Assembly (NCBI GenBank): GCA_007449985.2
Contig: VIIQ02000846.1
Location: 62,001-126,000 of the forward strand
Source: Desmodesmus armatus
Lineage: Eukaryota; Chlorophyta; Chlorophyceae; Sphaeropleales; Scenedesmaceae
Reading direction: 5' to 3'
Length of the DNA: 64,000 nt
Below the pieces are notes generated by a model. The model saw nothing but the letters and a program-made list of their open reading frames with translations, had not been told where the DNA came from and made no database searches. The translations under genes were made by a program, and so were the position numbers. Below, piece after piece: positions 24,327 to 34,419 of the stretch; position 1 is the first letter of the stretch, and the number at the start of each line of letters is the position of its first letter.

Positions 24327-27300
24327 TAATGTGAGGAGGGAATCAACCCATGCACCCCTTTGCGGCTTACAGCGTCACCACCCCGGGGGTCAGTTTCACC
24401 TGTAGCCATCAGCTTGTGCATGAACTTCATTGAATGCCACACGCACATCGCATCAGCTGGCTATAGCGCATACCCAATACAGTGCATGCGATGGGTGGCG
24501 CTGTCACAGCGCATTGCAGTCCATGAGCTCAGCTACACTTTGGCGTTGCTGGCTGTGAACTGCGTTGCCCCAAGGCCTGTTGCACGCAAGCACCCTCACC
24601 TCAGCGTGCATTGCCATTGGCACTGCTTGGCAAGCTCTGGTGCCCTGACATTAATGCAGTGTTGACATCTACCATGCCCCAACCCCTATGAATGTCACCC
24701 TCCCCCCCCCCCCTTGGGGCCCCCAATCCACCAGGCCTTGCCTAACCACTGAGCACAGCCTCGGCGAGCCTTGACGCAGTGCAAGTGCTATGCATGATTG
24801 CATTGTGCTGGTCTTTGCAAGGGTGTGCATGCAGTGAGCCTTGGCGCAGTGCAGTTGCTACGTCCGTAACCCTCGACGGGTCTGTGACGTGCAACTGCAA
24901 TGCACCCAGGCTTGTTGCAATTACTTCGTGACACCCGCCCCCTCTCAAAAAACTACACATTTTTCGACAGGGTGTGCTTGTTGCAGCTTATGTACCTCCC
25001 AGCAGGCCCCTTTTGCCTCAGGCAGAGGGCCTCTGCGTCAAGGCATGCTTATCAATAGCTTTGTGCCTGCGTGCAGTAGGTTTTGAGGCCATGCAGTGTG
25101 TTGCTAGCCTCCTGGCAGTGCTTGCGCACGGCTGCTGGCAACACACTGCAGGGCATGTATACATAGGCCATGATGGCCTATGACAGCAGTTTCGTTGCAC
25201 AGGGTTGTCCACTGAACATCATGTTCAGTGTCACATCATGATGATGTGACGAAGACGATGAGCTGTGCAGGTCATCTGCACAGCCTGTGCAGTGGACTGC
25301 ATGCAATGTGTCTGAGACCCGTTGCAGCACTGCATCTCGGTTGGCCTCGCGCGCCTCCCCCCACAAACACACAGATGACTGCTAGCCAGCATGCATGTGC
25401 ATGCATGCAGTCTCTCTGTCGACACACATACGTGCGCACAGAAGGATCCTCACACGCATGCCCACTGCAGGCAGTTCAAAGCCCATGTGATCCAGGCTCA
25501 CAGCATGCGCAACCCTGCACTCATCCCCCTGCAATCTGGACCGTAGCTTGTTTGTACATATCCTTGAAATGCCCACTCCCGCACCCTGCCCCCCCTGAAT
25601 TACAAAGCGGAGTCCCTTGCGTGCCGCCACCGCTCACACAAGCACACACGAGTCCCCCCCTCACACGGCCCCCTCGCCCCCCTCGCCTGTCCTTACTACA
25701 CCAGGTCAAGCCCCCCTGTCCATCCAGTCAGGCCGCAGCTCCTCAGCCCCTGCAGACGCACCAGCAGCGCCACACACACCAACCGCCACACCACAGAACC
25801 CCCCGGACACAACAGCAACAACCACCAGCAGCAGCAGCAGGGACCCCCTTGAGCCCTCACAGGACACTGAAGCTGCTGCTGCCACCCCCACCCCAACCAG
25901 CACCACCAGTGACACCCCCATTGACACCACCACCAGCAGCAGCGGCAGCAAGGACACTGCTGCTGCTGGGACCCCAGACCCCAGTGATGCTGTCATTGCT
26001 GCTGCTGCCATAGTCATTGATGCAACAACCTCAGGCAAGAGCCAGGCAGAGATGGAAGAAGCTTTGCCACCTGCCAGCAGCAGCAGCAAGGGTGCAGAAC
26101 AGGGGCAGATGAAGCCAATGAGTGACAGCAGCAGCAGCACCAGCAGGGTGGCAGCAGGGAAAGCAGAGCCGGTCACAGACACACCAGCAGAGTCAGCTAC
26201 TGCTGCTGCAGGGACCAGTCTTGGTGCTGCGGGCGACGTCACTAATGCGGGTGACGTCACTATCGACATCACTGCTGTTGGTGCTAGCGATTCAAGCAGC
26301 ACCCCCACCACCAGCAGCAGCAGCACCAGCCAGCCGCCGCCCATTGCTGCCAGCAGCAGCAGCAGCAGCAGCAGTGAGGTCAAGCAGGCCCCCAGCACAG
26401 CAACCATGCCAGAGGCAGTGAGGAGGGAGCTTGAGGCAGCTGCTGCTGCCGCTGCTGCTGGTGCTGCTGCCGTTGGTGACAGCCCTCACCCTGATGCTGT
26501 TGACACCATGCCCAGCCTCTCTGCAGGCATACTGGCGGGACCTGTGGCTCCTGACAGCAGCAGCAGCCAGCACGGTCAGCAGCAGCAGCAGCAGGGAGAG
26601 GAGGAGGGAGGAGAAGGGGACAGGGACGGGGGCGGGGATGGGGACCTTCCTCTAGTGGAGACACAGCAGCCAGCAATACAGCCAACCACAAAGCAACCAG
26701 CAGCAGCAGCAGATTTGGGTGTGGGACCGGATTTAGGGGCAGAGGCAGGGACAGGAGAGGCTCCCAAGCCAGCGTCCCCCTACATCCACCCTCCCAGCAG
26801 CAGCACCGCCCCAGGCCCCAACCACCCCATCATGGGCGCTGCTCCCCTGACCCGCTGGGACGCAGCTGAGGGCGCTGCTGTTGCAGCGCTGCCAGCCGCC
26901 GCCACTGCTGCCACTGCCGCCACTACTGCCACTGCTGCCACCGGCAGCAATGACATCATCAATGACATTGCTGCTGGCAGCAGTAACACCAAGTGGATGA
27001 AGCCCTCAGCTGGCCCAGCCGCCTATCACCCTGGCCGCACCTTCAGCAGCAGCACCAGCAGCAGCAGCAGCAGCAGTGGCGGGATTAAGCCCTTCCCTCC
27101 CCAGCTGCTGCCCGCTGTGGGTACTGACCCTGGGCTTGGTCCTGATCAGCTGGGTGTGCTGTCTGTGTGGTACAACAAGTTCTGCTGTGAGACTGAGGCA
27201 CAGCTGCGTGCGGGGCTGGACCAGGGCTGTGCTGAGGGCATGATCTTTGAGGACAACTTCATCAAGGTGGGTGGGTGAGGGGGCAGGCAAGGGGGTTGTT

Positions 27301-28674
27301 GGGGGCTGTGTGATGGGCTGCTGGTGATTGCCTAGCTCGCCACCCTCACCAGCGCGGGCGGTTGGAAGTGCAAAACACCCCTGCCCCCAAGCTTGGCTGC
27401 ATAAGCACACTGCAGGTGTTGGAGGTAGGTTGCTGGTTGGCACACTGCATGTCATCCTCAAGCCACAGAAGGTTGGGCTGTTGTCCCACCCCTTCGCAAA
27501 CCACGCTGGTGTTGTATTACTGCTCGCCTCAAGCACAAAGGTTTGTTACTTTGGCAGCATAGGGTAGCACTGTCCACCCCTTGTCTGCCCCTTGACGCCA
27601 ACCCACCCTTGCGCCTTCCCCCTCCCTGCCCCCCCCCCCCTGCCGCGGCCCCCAGGTGTCTGGTCGTTCGCTGGTTGGTGTGCAGTTTTCCCTGCTGCAG
27701 CGTGTGCTGAGGGGCATGGACCTGGAGCCTGAGAAGATAGAGGTGCTGAGGGGCCCTCCTGGCTGTGCCACCTACGTGCTGCGCATCATCAGCAAGATCA
27801 AGTTCAGGCTGTGGGACTGGCGCAGGTGAGGCAGGAAGGGAGAGGGGGGGGGGGAGGGAGGAGGGGGGAGGCAGGAGGGGGAGGCAGGCTGTGGGACTGG
27901 CATAGGGCAGAAGGCAGGTGTGGATGGGCTAGGAGGCAATGATGCATGTGAGGGAGGAAGTGAAGGGAGGGAGGCAGGCAGGGAGGAGGAGAAACATGCT
28001 GGGGGCTGGTGCAGGGCAGAACGGGGGGGGGGGGGGTAGACGGAGGTAGGCCTACCGGGCAGGCTTGTAGGCAAGGGAAGGGTGGACTTGGCCAGGGGAA
28101 TCTTGTGCACACGCGGAAACGGCAATTCATTCTGCATTTAGCACACGATGCAGGCTGGCTCCAGCCTTTGGCGGCTCTTCCACCATACTGCAGGTCTCTT
28201 GTGCGCTCTGATGACTGCCAAGCCCCTGGGCGGGGAGGGGGGGGGCAGGGAGGCAGGGTGCGAGGGTCATATGCATACAGCTGCAGCACTTGATTTCACT
28301 GTGGCGCATGTTTGCACCTGCTATGCTGTCCAGCAGCACATCAGCCCTTAGGCTTCTGTGACCCTTCCCCTGAACACTGCCAAACTACTCTGCCACTGTC
28401 GAATGGAAGTCACACTGTACTGCTGGCCTTGCCCCCCCCCCCCCAAAAACACACACCCAGGTACCCCATGCTGCCATTGGTGTTCCCGGCGCTGCTGCTG
28501 CTGCCTGAGACCATCACCAGCTGGGCTACGGATGAGCTGACAGTTGATGCGCAGGACAACAGGATTGTTGCCTACAAGCAGCGCGTGCATAACATTCCCA
28601 CTGCACCCACACCTGTGAGGTGGATGCTGGGGATGGCCAGCAGCTGGCTGATGATGATGGTGATGCAGTGGTAG
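23379..28674 (+). CDS. Large Ser/Ala/Pro-rich protein with C-terminal NTF2-like domain
   Basis: Five exons proposed: 23379-23577, 23844-23918, 25705-27266, 27656-27825, 28461-28674 (739 aa). Exons 3-5 are secure. Exons 1 and 2 are joined to them by matching phase-1 junctions and similar composition, across an intron of about 1.8 kb. The first roughly 570 residues are low complexity: a basic start (MGKKNRGNTSNKQKPKAG), then long Ser, Ala, Thr-Pro and Gln runs encoded by CAG-type repeats. Residues about 573-739 form a compact domain (LGVLSVWYNKFCCETEAQL, MIFEDNFIKVSGRSLVGVQFSLL, ISKIKFRLWDWRRYPML, WATDELTVDAQDNRIV) resembling SnoaL/DUF2358 NTF2-like proteins of algae and plants, ending in a hydrophobic Met/Trp segment that could be membrane-associated. 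Function unknown. Confidence 0.65.
25162..25284. repeat. Four adjacent near-perfect palindromes
   Basis: CATAGGCCAT-g-ATGGCCTATG (25162-25182), CACTGAACAT-c-ATGTTCAGTG (25210-25230), GTCACATCAT-g-ATGATGTGAC (25230-25250) and GCTGTGCAG-gtcat-CTGCACAGC (25262-25284). The arms are 9-10 bp without mismatch and three have a single central base. They lie in the long second intron of the NTF2-like gene. Confidence 0.88.
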
Positions 28675-28939
28675 ACAGTTCAGTGGGTATTGGTGTTGGT
28701 GAAGTTGTGGCATGCAGTTGTGGTGGTTGTGAAAGGTGTACAGCATGACTGTACTGCATGGCACACTCAGCCACGCGTCCGGCATATGCATCTTGAGCTT
28801 CGGCTACACGGTTGGTTGAGCTTGCAGCGTGCGAGTATGGTGTTGTTTGCTGACACATTTGCACAGGATCGAAACAGATCTTGGATCGTGCAATCCATCG
28901 CTCCGAGAGCTCTGCTTAGCTCTGTAGAGTTTTACTGCC

Positions 28940-31481
28940 ATGCACTCTGCCTCGTCAGCAGCTGCCGGTCTCAATGCGCAGTTTGTAAGTGCACACCAAT
29001 TGGTTTTCAAGTGGAACAGCATCAGAGGTCAACCCCACCACCGAGACGTTGTAGACAGCAGCCGGACCTGTACAAACTTGACAGTATGCAGGTCATGCAA
29101 CGAGAAACTGCAAGACTCTGCAACCAGCTGCAGCAGACGCGCCCTGCTGGGTGGTGCAGTGGGTTTGGCAGTAGCGGGGCAGTGGGCTCCCCAACCAGCA
29201 CAAGCAGCACTAGTGCAGTTCCCCTGTGCAGAGCTACACAACACGTACGTACTAATTCGGGCTGGAGAAAGCTACTCTGAGTCTCAAGACACCATCCTCA
29301 CCAACCCTGCCTGGAAAACCAGCATGGCAGCAGGCCTGAGTGAGCGAGGCAAGGTCCAGGCAAGTGCAGCACCCTCCAGGCACCTGTTCCCTGCATAGCC
29401 CTGCGGTATAATGGTGGCAGCCTGCACAGTCTTGCTTGCCATGCATAACTGAGCAGCAGAGAGTGTATGTGTCACACAAACATGCACTTCAGGCAGTGTC
29501 ACCGCATTGGCAGGCTGACAGAGGCACTGGAAAAGATCAGAGCATCACTTTGGTTCAGCAGTTGTGCAGACAACCCCCATACACTGCAAGCCAAGCAACC
29601 TGCAGAGTGTACTTGCACACAGGCAGCTCAATATCAGGCAGTAGCGCACGCTGCGCCCCTGTGCCAGCTCACTTCTGTGATGTGCTGAGGACGCAATAGG
29701 TGTGATGCGATATATCCAGACTGTATGGTATGCTTGAGGCATGCGCTGTTACTACCAGTGTGGTTGCCTGTGGGCAGGTGGTGCGTCAGACAATCCCCAG
29801 CATGCAGACACTGGGCATCTGTGGCGAGGCGGGCTGCTGGCTGTGGCCCAGCATCACTCAGAACTCCTACCAGACGGCTGAGATACTGGCAGGCGTGCTG
29901 GGCGTTGGCCGCAGCCGCATTGTGCCAGAGTGAGTGAAGACGCGGTGTGAGGGATGCAGTGTGGAGCTATGGACAGGAAACGTAGTAGTTGTCTCTGACT
30001 TTGCGGCAGCCCGAGGGGGGATACGGCATACATCCGGGGGGGGGGGTAGATATGGGAGGCCCACCAGAGGGCCCAAGGAGATATAGAAGATCAACCTAGG
30101 GCACTTCCCAATGACGGGTATATTGCCCAGCCTGCCAAAGGCCACAGGCACATGTGGCATGCCCACAGACCTCAGATGGGCAGACACATGCCTTGAGCAG
30201 CAATGCTGCATGGCGAGACAGTTTTTGTGGCGCATGCAGTGACTGTCTATGTTGGCTGCTGCTGCCATGTCCATTCTTCACCCCTCTCCCCCAAGTTCCG
30301 CATCATGCGCGTACAGACAGGCATGTGACACAGGGGCTGGTGTGCTGTGATGACGCACGTCCTTGTCGAAACCCTGCTTGGTTGGGATGGCCCTAACACC
30401 TTGCGCATGTGCGCGTATGTTTACCTGCTTGCATGCAGGTACTCATTCCTAGACGCTCGGGGCGTGGGTGCTTTGGAGGGGTTGCGGCTAGGCAGTGTGT
30501 ACCAGCAGGTGTGGGATGGAGACCAAAAGGACTTCAACTGGCACCCACCCAAGGGCTACGACGGCACACCGCCAGAGAGTGCCGCGGATGTGCTGACACG
30601 CATGCGGCAGCTACTGTCAGTGACAGAGACGCAATACACTGGGGAGGTAAGGTGTATGCTTTCTTGAACTGCATCATGCACTGCACCTCCAGCATGTGAT
30701 GCTGTACCGACTGGTTGCACTGTGCTGTCGGCGCATGATGGCGGACCCTGCTGTTGCCGTGTTCTGCGTTTGGTGTTGTGTGCAGGACATTGTGATCATT
30801 ACGCCTGATAGTGACACGCTGTCAATCCTGCAGGTGGGTCAGGGTGGGTACAGGGTGGGTACTGGATGGGTGGGTAAGTGGGTGGGTGCTGGATGGGTGG
30901 GTAAGTAGGTGGGTGCATCGAACAGCAGCATGTAAAGCTAGGGATGCCATGCGGCTGCAAGCAGGGTGTGGGCTGAGTCATGATTCACTGCTAGTGCCTC
31001 CCCATCCTGGCGGCCAATAAATGGCTGCATGTTGCATAAGGCTTACCGCGGGTGCTCACGGACCTATCTTAGGACTCATGCAACACTCTCCCCACCTTAT
31101 TAGGGCGACTCCCGGCGACCTTGCCGCCTGCCAGAGTGCTTTCAAGGGTCGGATCTCCGCTACGAATGTTGCATAAGGCTTACCGCGGGTGCTCACGGAC
31201 CTATCTTAGGACTCATGCAACACTGCACTGCTCGTTCTTGTCGTCTTCCACTGCTCCATCATGCTGTGATGCCTGCTGTTGCTGTGCTATGTTTCTTTTC
31301 TGCTGTGCTGCGTTGTGCTGTGCTGTGGGTGCCGCAGGCCGCTGTGCTGGGTCTTGACATCCGCCGCCACTCAGAGCTAGCTATGAGGCCAGGGGAAGTG
31401 CGGCCGCTGCTGCTCAGCCGGCAACAGCCTGACCTGCAGCCCAGGACAATTCCTTGCCCCAGGCCCCCTGCCTGTGTCTGA
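28940..31481 (+). CDS. Thylakoid-lumen histidine-phosphatase-like protein lacking catalytic histidines
   Basis: Five exons: 28940-29359, 29778-29929, 30439-30646, 30786-30833, 31338-31481 (323 aa). The first 90 residues read as a bipartite transit peptide: a Ser/Ala/Arg region, then twin Arg66-Arg67 (SRRALLGGAVGLAVAG) and an AQA-A cleavage site, pointing to Tat import into the thylakoid lumen. The body follows the phosphoglycerate-mutase-like fold: YVLIRAGES at 103-111 where active members have RHG, WPSITQNSYQTAEILA, PEYSFLDARGVGALEG, DGTPPESAADVLTRM, and IITPDSDTLSIL where the second catalytic His would lie. Both catalytic His are therefore replaced (Ala108; TPDSD). I recall the same replacements in plant plastid homologues, so a structural or binding role is likelier than phosphatase activity. 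Intron 1 starts with GC. Confidence 0.8.
30834..30915 (+). repeat. GTGGGT-type minisatellite in intron 4 of the lumen protein gene
   Basis: Degenerate tandem copies of GGGTGGGTACTGGATGGGTGGGTAAG-like units directly follow the donor site. Strand asymmetry (G-rich on the coding strand) could allow G-quadruplex formation, but this is only a sequence impression. Confidence 0.7.
31029..31087 (+). repeat. 59-bp repeat with terminal inverted repeats, copy 1
   Basis: An exact match to 31166-31224 lies in the same intron. Inside it, TGTTGCAT (31030-31037) and ATGCAACA (31078-31085) are perfect 8-bp terminal inverted repeats, like a tiny MITE or a foldback unit. The 78 bp between the copies is unrelated. 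Confidence 0.85.
31166..31224 (+). repeat. 59-bp repeat with terminal inverted repeats, copy 2
   Basis: Identical to 31029-31087 over 59 bases, which implies recent duplication or gene conversion. It ends about 110 bp before the splice acceptor of exon 5 of the lumen protein gene. Confidence 0.85.
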
Positions 31482-32039
31482 GGGCTGCAGTATGATGATG
31501 TTACAAGATGATGTGCTGCAGCAGCTGCCCCGCACACAGCACGTGCAGTGCAGCAAAAGTCAGCCAGCCCTGTCAGCTGGTTGAATCCTGCTGCAGGAGG
31601 CAGCTGCTGCGAGCCTGGCCCCTCAGCTGTGGCGCAGTTGAACTGACATGTCGTTTGTTGGCAGCTACGCTGCTGCAGCATCCGCAACAGCCGCTTTACT
31701 GAACTACCAGCCCAGTTTATCAGCTGCCCAAACCAGTGCCGGTACTGTTCTGGTTGCTTCTGAGCTGCCTGTCATGTAAACGATACCTCGTGTGTCACTT
31801 TTCAAGTGTTATCCGATAGAGAAGGTGCCCTCACACCGGAGGTCCCACTTTTTTGGTCCAGTGTGAGGGACCCAAACAGTGATCAGCGCGGCTGATATAA
31901 ACCAGCAGAAGGGGAGATGACATCACGACATCGTTCGCATTGCTTCTTCGCAATAAGTCAGCAGTAATCAAGCAAACCTGCCCTGCCAAGTTGCTCGGCC
32001 TGCTACAGCTGACAAGCTACCGCTACGATCATCGCAAGC
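31482..32039. other. Spacer downstream of the lumen protein gene
   Basis: Contains TGTAA at 31775-31779, about 300 nt past the stop of the lumen protein and a likely poly(A) signal, followed by the promoter of the secreted His-rich gene. No coding exon was recognised. Confidence 0.5.
31896..31901 (+). promoter_or_regulatory. TATA box of the secreted His-rich protein gene
   Basis: TATAAA in the context GCTGATATAAACC, 139 bp before the start codon at 32040. The position would allow a 5' leader of roughly 110 nt. Confidence 0.6.
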
Positions 32040-33269
32040 ATGCAACTAGGAACCAGAATGCTCTCAGCTCTGGCGCTTATGATGTTATGCGCTGGTAAGC
32101 AGCCTTAGCACTCACAGCGTGTTGTTTGGCTCAACACTGTTCCTTTGAAGTCTGCTTGGTCTGCCACCTCGACCAGCGCAGCCTACATTTGACAGTCTGC
32201 TTCGATACCAACTAAAGGATCAACATCCCTTGTACTGCCTTGCCTGCCATCACCAGGTGCTGCCAGTGCCTCCCCAGCACGCCGCCTTCTAGGCAGCCAG
32301 CTGGGCTACATCCCCTCTGGCTGCCCCCTGACAGTCAGCGTTATTGCTGAAGAGTCCCAGCCCTCCTGCTTCCAGGACGCCCCAGAAATCCGTGGCAGAG
32401 TCACCCTCTCAAACCCCTCGCAATACAACGTACCTATTGACAACATCATCGTACAGGCTCGCAGCTCAGATGGCATGCAGTACAGCACTACAGCCTACTG
32501 CGACGGCGGCAGCTCCACGACAGTACCCTACAACCCAGCACTCTACACCTATGGCACCGCAACCTGCCGCTACCGCATCGTGCTGGACCGCCGGGTGTTT
32601 GGGAGCTACGGGCAGTCTGGCAACCGCAGGAGGCTGCAAGGCAGCGGCGCCGTTCAAGCCAACTTCTTCCCAGGTAGCAGCAGCGGCAGTGGCAGCAGTG
32701 GCAGTGGGTATGGTTACTTCCCTCCTCCCAGCAGCCGCCCAATATGGACGGTGACTGCCATTGCCACCATTCGCTTCAGCAACGCCCAGTGCCTCAGCTC
32801 CCCCACAACTGTCAACACGGACTGCTGGTGGAACTGGCTCGTGTCCTGGCACCAGCAGCACCATCACAAGGGCTGGTGGTGGAGTGGCCGCAGGCTTATG
32901 GCTGCTGCTCCCTCCCAGGGACAGGCCCAACTCTCAGAGGTCTCAGACAACCTGCCAGCCAGGCAGTTGAGCGGTGAGCATGAGCCCAGGCACCACCACA
33001 CCCACCACCACATGCACACACAGCATGACAGCAGCAGCAGCGGTGTGACCCGCTCTCTGCTGAATGTTGTTGGCAAGCACGTCGGAGGGTATTCCTTTGC
33101 GTTCTCAGGGCAGTTTAGGCCCCATGCTGGTGTATTCACCACCACTGGCACCACCACGCATGTGCATGGGTTGCAAGATGCCGAGGGTGCTAGTGTGAGC
33201 AGCATTGACGATGCTGCCGACAGTGTGGATGCTGCAGAAGACAGCATCAACAGCAAGGAAGGTGCATAA
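32040..33269 (+). CDS. Secreted histidine-rich protein of unknown function
   Basis: Two exons: 32040-32094 and 32257-33269 (355 aa). The first exon gives a signal peptide (MQLGTRMLSALALMMLCAG, cleavage near ASA). The mature part begins with a Cys-containing region (about 35-130: SGCPLTVSVIAEESQPSCF, RVTLSNPSQYNVPIDN, TATCRYRIVLDRRVFGSYG) that looks like a beta-sandwich, interrupted by a Gly/Ser linker, then a Trp-rich stretch (DCWWNWLVSW, KGWWW) and two His clusters (HQQHHHK; HHHTHHHMHTQH) that could bind metal. The C-terminus is acidic and Ser/Ala/Asp-rich. I do not recognise the family. Cell-wall or periplasmic location and metal binding are inferences. TGTAA at 33618-33622 is a possible poly(A) signal. 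Confidence 0.75.
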
Positions 33270-34419
33270 GGGGCTCAGCATTGAGCACATCCTTGGTGGC
33301 ACTATGCGGGGCTGCGCAGAATGCCATTCTACTGCAGTCACTACAGTACCTGCGGCAGGTTGCTCTGTCACTAGGAAGCTACTAGTAGTTTACAAACCCT
33401 TGGTGCACACCGTCACATGACTGTGACCAGTGTGTGTTATGTAGTAGTGTTTTGTTGTGTTGCATCGGCAGTGTGTCACCAGTGAGGCCTTTACCTGATA
33501 GCACCTTGTGCCGAGATGCACCGTGCATCAACGTTGAACGTTGCTGACCCAGCAATGCATGCGCAACTGTTTTGGCCTTGTACATCACCAGTCATCTGCA
33601 CTCAGCTTGACTGCTTGTGTAATTTAGTGTGTACAGCTGGTTTTGAGCGAGTCAATAAAGTGCACCTGCGCTCCAGCACTGGTGGCACAATGGCAGCTGC
33701 AACACCTGCGCGCTGCCACTGCATTTGCAGTTGCATCTGTGATGTTGCAACATGTAGTATGGCTGCTGCACAAGCAGCCTGCTTTTCTTTTCATATGCTG
33801 CTTTGTGTCACAATTGTGAGTTTGGCAAGGGACTGTGTGGGTAACCAGGAAGCTACTCTGGCAGATGTGCATGTGATGTGGACAGTGTGCATGCTCATGC
33901 TCTCATGCTACCACTCCAGAGCAGATTTGCTGGGGTAGTTATTCCCTGGTGGATATTTTGCACTGCTGTATAGTCACTGCTTGCATGTGTGGCTCCCAAG
34001 GTTGACGTGTAAATCTTGCGCCAGCACCATGGACATGCACGTTGATTTTCAGTGAACAATCAGCATGTTGATGTCCCCTGTGTAGCCGCAGCTACACGCC
34101 AGCAAACGAACAACTCATGCTCACAAGCCTGTGATTATGACTTACATTTGAAGTCCCTCCATTGTGTATGGTGTAGCCTGACTTGGTACCAGTTGCCAAG
34201 TGGTTGTACATGTAACATTTGTCACACTTACCGCGCCGGTCTACCCGAACCTCGCCTAAGGGCTTGACACAGGCATATTATCCAATATTTACAGTTCTGG
34301 ATTCCAACTTGTCAGGCATCACTACAGGCTTGTTGGCATCAGCCAATAGAGCGGGAAACCAATTCGACGCAGACAGCGTCAAGCAGACCCACCTTTCGTC
34401 GCTTTCCCATGCACAGACG
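33270..34419. other. Spacer between the His-rich and coiled-coil genes
   Basis: Probable 3' UTR of the upstream gene (TGTAA at 33618 and near 34006) and upstream region of the next. The short frames here lack domain or splice support. Confidence 0.45.

Noticed and set aside
25228..26013. 261-residue Pro/Thr/Gln-rich frame (+)
   Set aside because: Overlaps the NTF2-like gene exon 3 in another frame; open only because of CAG-type repeats.
25706..26407. 233-residue Leu/Val-rich frame (-) resembling a membrane protein
   Set aside because: Antisense reading of CAG/GCT repeats in the NTF2-like gene exon; hydrophobicity is an artefact of repeat translation.
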